The notes: generated from the sequence alone by a model not told the origin. A stretch of DNA of 7,080 nt from an uncultured Lachnospiraceae bacterium (GCA_910585765.1 CAJUES010000100.1:1-7080); one strand, 5' to 3'; positions 1-7,078 are shown, counted from the first letter of the stretch. Numbers and translations: made by a program.

Positions 1-629
1 GAAAGCACCGCAAGGACACGCTGATGAAGAAATTCACGTCGAGAGGGGCGAATTTCCTGCGGCACATTCTGATCCATGACGGGATCCACGACAGCGGATG
101 CTCTCTGAAAGTGTACAAAAAGAGCTGTTTTGACCATGTGAACCTGTACGGCGAACAGCACCGATTTATCCCGGCGATCTTAAAGATCAAGGGCTTTTCG
201 ATCGGGGAGGTCGTGGTGAATCACAGACCGAGGACATCGGGCAGGACGAAATATAACTGGAAGCGGACGATCAAGGGATTTGTGGACATGATATCGGTCT
301 GGTTCTGGAACAAATATGCGACAAGGCCGCTGCATCTGCTTGGCGGGATCGGATTTTTGTTCCTCCTGACAGGCGGATGCTGCGGACTGTGGTCGATCGT
401 CCTGTTTTTCGAGGGAAGGAAAATGTCCGACAACATCTTCCCGCCGCTGCTGACCATATTTTTTATCATCATCGGGATGCTGCTGTTCATCTTCGGACTG
501 ATGAGTGAGATCCTGGTCAAGACGTATTATGGAATCCACGTAGAGTCCTCTTACAGTGTGAAGGAGATAACAGATTATCCCATGGAACAGGAAGCGCAAG
601 CATATGAAAATACTGATCATATCACATGA
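1..629 (+). CDS. Family 2 glycosyltransferase, polyprenyl-phosphate sugar transferase type (5' partial)
   Basis: The reading frame is open at the left edge; the first full codon is at 3, and 208 codons remain of a protein usually about 310-330 aa. An ATG at 24 lies inside the conserved region, so it is not the start. What is seen: an arginine- and lysine-rich stretch (KHRKDTLMKK), then DSGCSLKVYK, LYGEQHRFIP and NHRPRTSGRTKY. These match the C-terminal half of the GT2 catalytic domain in dolichol-phosphate-mannose-synthase, GtrB and ArnC-like enzymes. Two hydrophobic helices follow (about 330-410 and 435-512), as in the GtrB/ArnC subgroup. Members move a sugar from a nucleotide donor to a polyprenyl phosphate on the cytoplasmic face of the membrane. 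The nucleotide-binding and DXD region lies outside the window, so the sugar cannot be predicted. The gene overlaps the next one by 26 bp, which supports one operon. The family call is firm; the substrate is unknown. Confidence 0.9.
   Translation, partial: KHRKDTLMKKFTSRGANFLRHILIHDGIHDSGCSLKVYKKSCFDHVNLYGEQHRFIPAILKIKGFSIGEVVVNHRPRTSGRTKYNWKRTIKGFVDMISVWFWNKYATRPLHLLGGIGFLFLLTGGCCGLWSIVLFFEGRKMSDNIFPPLLTIFFIIIGMLLFIFGLMSEILVKTYYGIHVESSYSVKEITDYPMEQEAQAYENTDHIT
589..594 (+). promoter_or_regulatory. Ribosome binding site for the family 4 glycosyltransferase
   Basis: AGGAAG lies nine bases before the ATG at 604 and inside the last codons of the upstream glycosyltransferase. Ribosomes finishing the upstream gene would pass over it, so initiation is probably coupled to upstream translation. 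Confidence 0.55.
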
Positions 630-1761
630 GTACCCCCCGATCGGGGGAGGGGGCGCCAACGCCTGCTTTTTTCTGACAAGGGAATTTGCGGGGAGGGGGC
701 ATCTGGTGACGGTCATCACCGCACAGTACGCTGATCTGGCGCCGCACGAGACGACAGGGGAGGGCGCGCGCATCGTCAGGGTTCCCTGCAGGCGTGCCGA
801 CAAGGAGAAGAGCAGCTTTCCGGAGATGCTTTCCTACCTGTGCAGCGCGTGGAAATACGCGGATGCGCTCCTCAAAAAAGAATCATTTGACATCTGTCTG
901 ACATTTTTCGGGATACCGAGCGGCCCGCTCGCACTTCATCTGAAAAGGAAATACCGGCTGCCTTACGTCGTGCGCTTTGGCGGAGGCGATATCCCGGGAG
1001 CGCAGAAGCGTTTTCGATATCTGTATGCGGTGCTGGCGCCGGCAGTCAGGGCAGTCTGGAAAAATGCCGGCCGTCTGATCGCGAACAGCGAGGGACTGAA
1101 AAAGCGCGCGCTTGCCTTTGAGAGCCGCTATGCGGTGGACATCATAGAAAACGGTGTGGATAACTCGTTTTTTGTGCCCGGTCAGTGTGAAAAAAGAACG
1201 GACAGGCTCACCGTCCTGTTTGTGTCGCGCCTGATAGAGGGAAAGGGGCTGCAGTACCTGATCCCCGAGCTGCCAAAGATGCAGGAGCGCGTGCAGCGCG
1301 AGACTGGCAGGGCGCTGCAGCTGGTGATTGTCGGGGACGGACCCTACCGCGCCGCGCTCGAGGAGCTGACAGCGCGGACGGGGGCGCAGGCGCTTGTGCG
1401 TTTCGAGGGGAGAAAGGACAAGGAACAGATCCGGCGGTATTATCAGACGGCGGATCTGTTCGTGCTGCCGTCGCTCTCCGAGGGGATGCCAAACGTTGTG
1501 CTGGAGGCGATGGCGAGCGGTCTGGCGATCGTCATGACGCCCTGTGAGGGCAGCAGGGAGCTTGTGACGGACAACGGGATCATCGCTTCGCTGGACGGGT
1601 TTTCCGAGGCGCTGCTGCGCGTGTGTGTCGATGAGGAGGAGCGGATCCGGATGGGGCACAACAGCCTCCGCCGCGTCGAGGCACATTTTAGATGGGAAAG
1701 CATCGGCGAGCGGTATCTGTCCGTATTGGGAGACAGTGTAGAAAAAAGTAGTGGAGAATGA
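604..1761 (+). CDS. Family 4 glycosyltransferase (GT-B fold)
   Basis: A 385-aa protein of normal length for GT4 enzymes. Seen: the N-terminal acceptor-side Rossmann domain opens with MKILIISHEYPPIGGGGANA, the usual glycine-rich start of this family. A VRFGGGDIPG motif lies at about 123-132 and ENGVD at 182-186. The C-terminal donor-binding domain starts near LFVSRLIEGKGL (205-216) with the expected Arg209 and Lys214. VIVGDGP is at 241-247. The E-X7-E motif is formed by Glu293 and Glu301 within SEGMPNVVLEAM. No signal peptide or membrane helix is visible, so it should work in the cytoplasm or loosely on the membrane. Such retaining enzymes add a sugar from a nucleotide donor to a growing lipid-linked glycan. 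It overlaps the upstream gene by 26 bp, and its TGA is followed two bases later by the asparagine-synthase-like gene. The donor and acceptor cannot be told from the sequence. Confidence 0.92.
   Translation: MKILIISHEYPPIGGGGANACFFLTREFAGRGHLVTVITAQYADLAPHETTGEGARIVRVPCRRADKEKSSFPEMLSYLCSAWKYADALLKKESFDICLTFFGIPSGPLALHLKRKYRLPYVVRFGGGDIPGAQKRFRYLYAVLAPAVRAVWKNAGRLIANSEGLKKRALAFESRYAVDIIENGVDNSFFVPGQCEKRTDRLTVLFVSRLIEGKGLQYLIPELPKMQERVQRETGRALQLVIVGDGPYRAALEELTARTGAQALVRFEGRKDKEQIRRYYQTADLFVLPSLSEGMPNVVLEAMASGLAIVMTPCEGSRELVTDNGIIASLDGFSEALLRVCVDEEERIRMGHNSLRRVEAHFRWESIGERYLSVLGDSVEKSSGE
1753..1756 (+). promoter_or_regulatory. Ribosome binding site that decides the amidotransferase start
   Basis: GGAG lies seven bases before the ATG at 1764 but only one base before the alternative ATG at 1758. 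The spacing therefore favours 1764. It also lies inside the last codons of the preceding glycosyltransferase, consistent with translational coupling. Confidence 0.65.
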
Positions 1762-1763
1762 TT

Positions 1764-3623
1764 ATGTGCGGTATATGTGGCTATATCGGTCCGGAAACGA
1801 TCACCGAAGAGCAATTGTGGAAGATGAACAATACGATGCACCACAGGGGTCCCGATGACGGCGGCGTGTGGCAGTGCAGCGTGCGCGGCAGGGAGGTCGG
1901 ACTTGCGCAGAGGCGGCTTTCGATCCTGGATCTGTCCGCGCTCGGGCACCAGCCCATGCTGTCGGAAGACGGCAGATATGTGGTGGTGTACAACGGGGAG
2001 ATCTACAACTTCATGGAGATCCGTGCGTCGCTGGAGCGGGCAGGGTATCATTTCCGGTCAAACTGTGACACGGAGGTAATCCTGTACGCCTACGCCGAGT
2101 GGGGGGACGACATGTTCGACCGCCTTAACGGTATGTTTGCGATCGCACTGTATGACAGGGAGCAGGACCGCCTGATACTGGCGCGGGACCGCATCGGCAA
2201 GAAGCCGCTGTACTATTATGCCGATCAGGGGCATTTTGTTTTCGCCTCGGAGCTCAAGCCGATCATGCAGTATCCGTATTTTCACAAAAGGGTGGACAAG
2301 GGTGTGCTGAACCACTACATGTGCAACAAGTATCTCGCGGCGCCGATGTGTATTTTCGAACACACGTACAAGATGCTCCCCGGGATGGTGCTGGAGTACT
2401 GCGGCGGGGAGATCCGCAAGCGCAGATACTGGAATATACTAAAGCAGTACCACAAGGGCGTTTCCGGCCGCCACCCGGATTATGGGACCTGCAAGCGTTC
2501 CATGAAGGAGCTGCTGCAGGACGCGGTGGCGGCGAGGCTTGTCGCAGATGTGCCGGTGGGAACCTTTCTGAGCGGCGGGATCGATTCGACGCTCGTGACG
2601 GCGATCGCACGGGAGTGCAAAGAGTCCCCGGTCAATACGTACTCCATAGGCTTTTACGATGAAAAGCGCAATGAGGCGCCCTTCTCCGCGGCGATCGCAA
2701 AATATCTGGGGACAAACCACCACGAACACTATGTGGAGGAGAAGGACATCTTTGCGATGATCCGGGATCTTCCGTATTATTATGACGAGCCGTTTTCGGA
2801 CTCGTCGCAGCTTCCGACGATGCTGGTATCGCAGTACGCGTCGCAGGATATCACGGTGTCGCTGTCCGGTGACGGCGGCGACGAGCTGTTTTGCGGCTAC
2901 AAGCTCTACGACATGACGTGGGTCGCCCAGCACGCGGACTTTATGGGCGCGATCGCAAGCCGGGTGCCGGGGATCGGCATGATGAAGAAAACGATGCCGC
3001 TCGAACTGCGCGCGTTCATTGACAACCGGGGACAGGATACGAAGGCGCAGCTCTTCATCGACGTCATGGTTGACGAGGTGGACCGGATCCTGGGCAGGCA
3101 TGCGGACAATATCAAGTATGAACATGAGAAGTATCTCAGGATGCCAAACTGGCAGGAGCGGAAAATGCTCCTCGACATGCAGACTTATCTGCCGGACGAT
3201 ATCCTGGCAAAGACGGACAGGGCTTCCATGAAGTACTCGCTGGAGGTCCGGTGCCCGCTGCTCGATCACAGGGTGGTGGAGGAGTCGTTCCGGATACCGC
3301 ACCAGTACAAATACCGGCGGTTTGACAAGAAGTATATCCTGAAAGAGATCACGTATGATTATGTTCCCAGGGAACTGCTCGACAGACCCAAGAAAGGGTT
3401 TGGCGTGCCCCTGCAGAAGTGGCTGCGGACAGTGCTAAAGGATGAGATCGCGCGGTATGCGGACGAGGACATCCTGCGCAAACAGGACATTTTTGTTCCA
3501 CATGCAGTGCAGGAACTGATCGCAAAGCAGCTGAGATCGGACAAGATCATCTACAGTTCGATCCTGTGGTCATTCTATGTCTTTCAGAAGTGGTATCAGA
3601 TGTATATTGAGGATCTGTGGTAA
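1764..3623 (+). CDS. asnB: Asparagine synthase (glutamine-hydrolysing) / class II glutamine amidotransferase
   Basis: The 619-aa protein has both AsnB domains. The N-terminal glutaminase begins MCGICGYIG, where Cys2 is the nucleophile freed when Met1 is removed. Its other motifs are HHRGPDDGG (26-34), RRLSILDLS, YNGEIYNF (76-83) and CDTE (101-104). The C-terminal ATP-dependent synthetase domain has the PP-loop SGGIDS (270-275), DEP (341-343), SGDGGDE (368-374) and a C-terminal block with LAKTDRASM, RCPLLDHR and PKKGFGVPL. All key motifs are present, so it should be active. I chose ATG 1764 rather than the in-frame ATG at 1758 because the cysteine must become the N-terminus and the ribosome binding site fits. 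The family reaction adenylates a carboxylate and amidates it with ammonia from glutamine. Its place at the end of a glycosyltransferase operon suggests it may amidate a uronic-acid or amino-acid group on a surface glycan rather than make free asparagine. That is an inference: housekeeping AsnB or peptidoglycan amidation remain possible. The gene symbol reflects the family only. Confidence 0.92.
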   Translation: MCGICGYIGPETITEEQLWKMNNTMHHRGPDDGGVWQCSVRGREVGLAQRRLSILDLSALGHQPMLSEDGRYVVVYNGEIYNFMEIRASLERAGYHFRSNCDTEVILYAYAEWGDDMFDRLNGMFAIALYDREQDRLILARDRIGKKPLYYYADQGHFVFASELKPIMQYPYFHKRVDKGVLNHYMCNKYLAAPMCIFEHTYKMLPGMVLEYCGGEIRKRRYWNILKQYHKGVSGRHPDYGTCKRSMKELLQDAVAARLVADVPVGTFLSGGIDSTLVTAIARECKESPVNTYSIGFYDEKRNEAPFSAAIAKYLGTNHHEHYVEEKDIFAMIRDLPYYYDEPFSDSSQLPTMLVSQYASQDITVSLSGDGGDELFCGYKLYDMTWVAQHADFMGAIASRVPGIGMMKKTMPLELRAFIDNRGQDTKAQLFIDVMVDEVDRILGRHADNIKYEHEKYLRMPNWQERKMLLDMQTYLPDDILAKTDRASMKYSLEVRCPLLDHRVVEESFRIPHQYKYRRFDKKYILKEITYDYVPRELLDRPKKGFGVPLQKWLRTVLKDEIARYADEDILRKQDIFVPHAVQELIAKQLRSDKIIYSSILWSFYVFQKWYQMYIEDLW

Positions 3624-3642
3624 AGGCGTGTGCAGCATAAGT

Positions 3643-3681
3643 GCAACATAAAAAGAGGGGAAGTCCCTCTTTTTATGTTGC
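3643..3681. terminator. Bidirectional rho-independent terminator
   Basis: A perfect 17-bp stem closes over a 5-nt loop. Its GC-rich core (GAGGG at 3655-3659 with CCCTC at 3665-3669) is flanked by five A on the left (3650-3654) and five T on the right (3670-3674). Each strand therefore carries a GC hairpin followed by a U-run. It lies 19 bases after the amidotransferase stop and 49 bases beyond the stop of the convergent kinase gene, so it can end both transcripts. Confidence 0.88.
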
Positions 3682-3701
3682 ATTTATGCTGCATTTATGC
3701 T
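3680..3701. repeat. Tandem duplication of an 11-bp unit
   Basis: GCATTTATGCT occurs at 3680-3690 and again, identical and head to tail, at 3691-3701. Either copy can pair with part of the left hairpin arm (around 3630-3640). The copies look like a slippage-type duplication inside the right arm of the terminator hairpin. Confidence 0.9.
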
Positions 3702-3730
3702 GCACACGGGCACCTGCGCGGTCGTATCTG

Positions 3731-6700
3731 TCAGTGCAGGACGCGCTTTAGGGTGTTGAGCAGGTTGTCGATGTTGATCGGCTTGGCAATGTGGCCGTTC
3801 ATGCCGCTCTTTAGGGCCTCCTGTTTGTCCTCGTCAAATGCGTTGGCAGTCATGGCGATGATCGGGATCGCTGCAAGCTGCGGGTCTTCGAGTTTGCGGA
3901 TCGTCCGTGTCGCCTCATAGCCGTTCATGACAGGCATCTGGACATCCATCAGGATGAGCTGGTAGTACCCCGGCCCGGAAGCCGTCAGCCTGTCGACCGC
4001 CACCTGCCCGTTTCCGGCGATCTCCACGGAGAATCCGGCCTCCTGCAGGATCTCCATGGCGATCTCCTGATTCAGTTCATTGTCCTCCACCAGCAGAAGA
4101 CGCTCTGCGTGGAAGGGTGCGGATTCTATGAGGCTGCCTGATTTCTGCTCGTGGTCCGCGTTTGTGATGGAGTGCAGGCACTCCCGGAGCTCGGACAGGA
4201 ACAGAGGCTTGCTGCAGAAAGCCGTGACGCCCGCCTCCTTTGCCTCATCCTCGATGTCCTCCCAGTTGTATGCGGTCAGCACGATGATCGGCACATTTCC
4301 GCCGGTTTCCTTCTGGACCCTTCGAGCCACCTCGACGCCGTTCATGTCGGGGAGCAGCCAGTCGATGATGTAGACGGAGTAGCAGTCTTTGCGGGTGACT
4401 GCCTGGTGGGTGCGCAGCACAGCTTCCTTTCCTGACAAGGTCCACTCGGCGCGCATACCGATCTGCTGCAGCATGTAGGATACACTGTCACAGGTGTTAA
4501 AGTCGTCGTCCACGACAAGGGCACGGCAACCCTGCAGCTGCGGGATCAGCGGCGATTTCTTGGCCTCCGAGCTGACGCGGAAGGTGAAGGAGACCGTGAA
4601 CTCCGAACCGACGTTCTGCTTGCTGGTGACGCTGATCGTGCCGTTCATCATCGACACAATGTTCCTGGTGATCGCCATGCCAAGACCGGTGCCCTGTATA
4701 CCGCTGATGGTGGAGTTGCGCTCGCGCTCAAACGGCTCAAATATGTGGGCTACGAACTCCTCGCTCATGCCGATGCCGGTATCCTTGACCTGGAATTCGT
4801 AGGTGGCGTACCCTTCCTGCGCCACGGCTTTCTCGGTGACTTTGATGCTGACGATGCCGCCGGCAGTCGTGTACTTGATGGCGTTGTTCAACAGGTTCAG
4901 CAGCACCTGGTTCAGGCGCAGCCTGTCACAGTAGATATTCTCGTTCTGTACATCGATGGCATCCATGTACAGCTCGAGCTGCTTGGAATGGATGTCCGCC
5001 TGTATGATATTGCGCAGTCCGTGCAGGATCTCGGGAAGGCTGCAGAGCTGCTCTGAGAGCTGCATCTTGCCGCTCTCAATGTGGCTCATATCCAGCACGT
5101 TGTTGATCAGGTTCAGCAGATGGTTCCCGGAGGTCATGATCTTCTTGAGATACCCCTCAACCTGGTCCGTGTGCTCGATGCGGCTGAGTGCCAGTGTCGT
5201 AAAGCCGATGATCGCGTTCATCGGCGTGCGGATGTCGTGCGACATGTTTGAGAGGAACACGCTTTTTGCCTTGTTTGCGCGGTTTGCCTGGATCAGCGCA
5301 TCCTCCAGGATGGTATTTTTCTCCATCTCTTTGCGGATCTCCTCGTCGATGCTGTGGAAGCCAAGGACGATCCCGCAGTAGTTGCTCCAGTCCCCGGCGC
5401 ACACAACCTTCATCTGGAAATAGCGCATTTCACCGTGGCAGATCGTGCGGTAATTGACAAAGTAGATCGTCTTCTCGGCGAGCCGCTGCATCAGGTTTTC
5501 GCGGGAGAGTGCATGCCGCATCATCTCCTTGTCCTCCTCGTAGACACATCGGTCTACGTATTCGGCGAAGTTGTCTTCCAGGGACAGCTCGCCCTGAAAG
5601 ATCTCTTCCAGGATGTTGTATTTGCAGGCGCTGATCCGCAGGGCATTTCCTTTCCCCGTATCCAGATCAAAGAAGCACACGAGGTTGTAGTCCATACTCA
5701 GCGCATGGACAAGTTCGAGCTGGCGTTTTTCGCTCTCCTGCCGTTCAGCCTCCTCGTGGAGTCTCTGCGCGGTGCAGTCTAAGAGGAAGCGCTGATAGAA
5801 CAATTCCCCGTTTTCCTGCATCAGCTTGATATTTCCCATGATGTGCAGCAGCCTTCCGTTTTTGTGCTTCACGCGGTACGCGACATTGACGCTGTCGCCC
5901 ACGTTCTGCAGGGACAGGATGCTCTCGCGGAGGCTTGTGCGGTCCTCCTGCGCAACTGATGAAGCGACCATGTCGAACCCGGCATCAATGAGATCCTGCT
6001 GGGTATCATAGCCGAGGATCTTGAGCGCGGCGCTGTTGACGCTGAGGATTTTGGAGCCGTCGGCAGAGTGGCACAGGATGCCGCAGTCCATTGTGGTGAA
6101 CAGTGTTTCGAGCGTCTTTGTCTTGGAGATGAGCTGCTGCTTATACTCGTTTTCCAGGGTGATGTCGATGCCGACACCCACGGTTCCCATGACGCTCCCG
6201 TCCAGATCGTACAGCGGCGATTTGTATGTAGTGAGCAGTCTTGTCCCGTCGCTGGTCAGGACAGTCTCCTCCGAGATGCACGTTTTTCTCTGGGTCATGA
6301 CTTCGCGCTCCGACTCGATGCAGGCGGGATCGTCCGCCTCGACATCCCAGATGTATGCGTGACCCTGCCCTTCCACCTGGGCTTTGGTCTTGTTGACAGT
6401 GATGCAGAAGCTGTCGTTTACTTTTTCGTGGATGCCGTCCTTGGTCTTGTACCAGATCAGGTTGGGCACGCTGTTGATGGTGGCTTCGAGATACTGGTTT
6501 GTCTGCCAGTAGTCCTTTCGCATTTTGTAGTGCTGCTGCCACTTTGTGAAATGAAATTCCAGTTCCGCCTCAGACATTGGAAGCGTCCAGATATCATATA
6601 TGGCGGACATGCAGTCCGACAGACTGGTCACGGCGGGGATCTGCTCCTTGTCTGCGAGCACGATCAGCTCTGCGTCATGCCTTTTTCCGGCAAGAAGCGT

Positions 6701-6895
6701 CCGTATCGTTGCATCGGCATCCATGTCGTGCAGGTCTGTCAGGATGACATCCGCCTTCGAGATCATGGATTCATAGGGTGTCTTGCTCTCAAAGTACTCG
6801 TGCGTAAAGTTCTCCAGCGGCGCCATGGCCTCGATCTGTTTAAACAGCCTGCGATGACTGCCCAGAAAAAAGAAGTTTATATGACAATGATACAT
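3731..6895 (-). CDS. Soluble PAS-domain hybrid sensor histidine kinase with two receiver domains
   Basis: A 1054-aa protein with no signal peptide or membrane helix, so a cytoplasmic sensor. Approximate domain order: degenerate receiver (1-125); PAS (135-247, begins YLEATINSVPNLIWY); PAS (261-375); PAS-like (389-520); HisKA with phospho-acceptor His553 in FLSNMSHDIRTPMNAIIGF; HATPase_c with N-box Asn670/671, DTGIG (705-709) and GTGLGMAI (735-742); receiver 1 (790-910; acidic 796-798, Asp845, Thr874, Lys896); receiver 2 (931-1052; Glu937/Asp938, Asp984, Thr1016, Lys1038). Charged helical linkers (375-399 and 515-545) look like signalling coiled coils. All catalytic boxes are intact, so autophosphorylation on His553 and transfer to the receivers are expected. 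There is no HPt or DNA-binding domain, so a separate HPt protein or another partner is needed for output. I start at ATG 6895 because GGGAGGT sits six bases upstream; the in-frame ATG at 6928 has no such site. The ligand is unknown. It is transcribed alone and convergent to the glycan genes, so a link to them is not shown. Confidence 0.93.
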   Translation of the reverse strand: MYHCHINFFFLGSHRRLFKQIEAMAPLENFTHEYFESKTPYESMISKADVILTDLHDMDADATIRTLLAGKRHDAELIVLADKEQIPAVTSLSDCMSAIYDIWTLPMSEAELEFHFTKWQQHYKMRKDYWQTNQYLEATINSVPNLIWYKTKDGIHEKVNDSFCITVNKTKAQVEGQGHAYIWDVEADDPACIESEREVMTQRKTCISEETVLTSDGTRLLTTYKSPLYDLDGSVMGTVGVGIDITLENEYKQQLISKTKTLETLFTTMDCGILCHSADGSKILSVNSAALKILGYDTQQDLIDAGFDMVASSVAQEDRTSLRESILSLQNVGDSVNVAYRVKHKNGRLLHIMGNIKLMQENGELFYQRFLLDCTAQRLHEEAERQESEKRQLELVHALSMDYNLVCFFDLDTGKGNALRISACKYNILEEIFQGELSLEDNFAEYVDRCVYEEDKEMMRHALSRENLMQRLAEKTIYFVNYRTICHGEMRYFQMKVVCAGDWSNYCGIVLGFHSIDEEIRKEMEKNTILEDALIQANRANKAKSVFLSNMSHDIRTPMNAIIGFTTLALSRIEHTDQVEGYLKKIMTSGNHLLNLINNVLDMSHIESGKMQLSEQLCSLPEILHGLRNIIQADIHSKQLELYMDAIDVQNENIYCDRLRLNQVLLNLLNNAIKYTTAGGIVSIKVTEKAVAQEGYATYEFQVKDTGIGMSEEFVAHIFEPFERERNSTISGIQGTGLGMAITRNIVSMMNGTISVTSKQNVGSEFTVSFTFRVSSEAKKSPLIPQLQGCRALVVDDDFNTCDSVSYMLQQIGMRAEWTLSGKEAVLRTHQAVTRKDCYSVYIIDWLLPDMNGVEVARRVQKETGGNVPIIVLTAYNWEDIEDEAKEAGVTAFCSKPLFLSELRECLHSITNADHEQKSGSLIESAPFHAERLLLVEDNELNQEIAMEILQEAGFSVEIAGNGQVAVDRLTASGPGYYQLILMDVQMPVMNGYEATRTIRKLEDPQLAAIPIIAMTANAFDEDKQEALKSGMNGHIAKPINIDNLLNTLKRVLH

Positions 6896-6901
6896 GTGAA
6901 A

Positions 6902-6908
6902 ACCTCCC
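6902..6908 (-). promoter_or_regulatory. Shine-Dalgarno site that fixes the histidine kinase start
   Basis: On the minus strand GGGAGGT is followed by six bases and then ATG at 6895-6893. It is a near-perfect match to the anti-Shine-Dalgarno sequence. It falls inside the 11-codon extension that would result from starting at 6928, which argues against the longer form. Confidence 0.85.
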
Positions 6909-6935
6909 ATGGAATCTGTATGATTCATATTTCGT

Positions 6936-6947
6936 AATACTCGTATT
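6936..6947. promoter_or_regulatory. Candidate operator dyad at the kinase transcription start
   Basis: AATAC and GTATT arms separated by two bases form a perfect 12-bp dyad that covers the predicted transcription start (about 6945) just past the -10 box. This is where a repressor could block a strong promoter. Such short AT-rich dyads also occur by chance, and no regulator is encoded in the window. Confidence 0.3.
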
Positions 6948-6951
6948 CTCT

Positions 6952-6980
6952 ATTTTAACAATCATGGAAATCGATGTCAA
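6952..6980 (-). promoter_or_regulatory. Sigma-A type promoter of the histidine kinase gene
   Basis: On the minus strand TTGACA (6980-6975) is a perfect -35 box. After a 17-base spacer comes TAAAAT (6957-6952), five of six matches to the -10 box, preceded by TGT as an extended -10. Transcription should start near 6945, giving a leader of about 50 bases. Both the sequence and the spacing are close to ideal, which suggests constitutive strength unless a repressor acts. Confidence 0.82.
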
Positions 6981-7045
6981 TGTTATCGCACCTGGATTTG
7001 TTGGAATATGCTATTTTTTTCTACATACACTATATCGCATACGAC

Positions 7046-7078
7046 AAATGCTTGCCGCAGATTGCCCGGAAAGCATTT
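7046..7078. repeat. Inverted repeat at the right edge, possible terminator stem
   Basis: AAATGCTT (7046-7053) and AAGCATTT (7071-7078) are perfect 8-bp arms. After a G-A mismatch, three more pairs (CCG with CGG) form inside, leaving a 9-base loop. On the plus strand the run of five T at 7076-7080 begins in the right arm and reaches the window end, like a terminator tail. No plus-strand gene precedes it here, so its role is unclear. The surrounding stretch 6981-7080 contains no recognisable coding sequence. Confidence 0.35.

Larger units (their letters stand above)
3627..3708. repeat. Long imperfect inverted repeat between convergent genes
   Basis: The left arm (3627-3659, 33 nt) and right arm (3665-3708, 44 nt) enclose a 5-nt loop (3660-3664). 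The inner 17 bp (3643-3659 with 3665-3681) are perfectly paired. The outer 14 bp (3627-3640) pair perfectly with 3695-3708. The arms differ in length by exactly 11 nt, the length of a unit duplicated in the right arm. Removing one copy would leave a 33-bp hairpin with a single G-T mismatch at 3641. The inner part works as a terminator; the reason for the long outer stem is not known. Confidence 0.85.

Noticed and set aside
180..803. A 207-codon minus-strand open frame across the two glycosyltransferases
   Set aside because: It spans the junction of two convincing plus-strand genes and has no conserved motif of its own.
883..1686. A 267-codon minus-strand open frame inside the family 4 glycosyltransferase
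   Set aside because: It is a shadow of a well-supported gene, with low-complexity His/Arg/Leu composition and no family resemblance.
2439..3302. A 287-codon minus-strand open frame inside the amidotransferase gene
   Set aside because: It is antisense to conserved synthetase motifs, is rich in Arg, His and Val as expected of a reverse-frame shadow, and has no domain signature.
3680..3701. Two direct repeats as the beginning of a CRISPR array
   Set aside because: There are only two copies of 11 bp with no spacer between them and no cas genes in the window.
3627..3708. Hairpin arms as the ends of a miniature transposon
   Set aside because: The arms are separated by only five bases, there is no clear flanking target duplication and no transposase nearby; the terminator explanation fits the core better.
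3630..3920. A 96-codon plus-strand open frame starting in the terminator hairpin
   Set aside because: Its start lies within the long stem and most of it is antisense to the last receiver domain of the kinase; the peptide is not recognisable.
6068..6937. A 289-codon plus-strand open frame opposite the histidine kinase
   Set aside because: It is fully antisense to a gene with clear PAS and pseudo-receiver domains, has no recognisable motif, and arises from the GC-rich codon pattern of the real gene.
7001..7036. Possible plus-strand promoter (TTGGAA followed by AT-rich sequence)
   Set aside because: No -10 box with good match is found at 16-18 bases spacing; the best candidates are weak and no downstream gene is visible.
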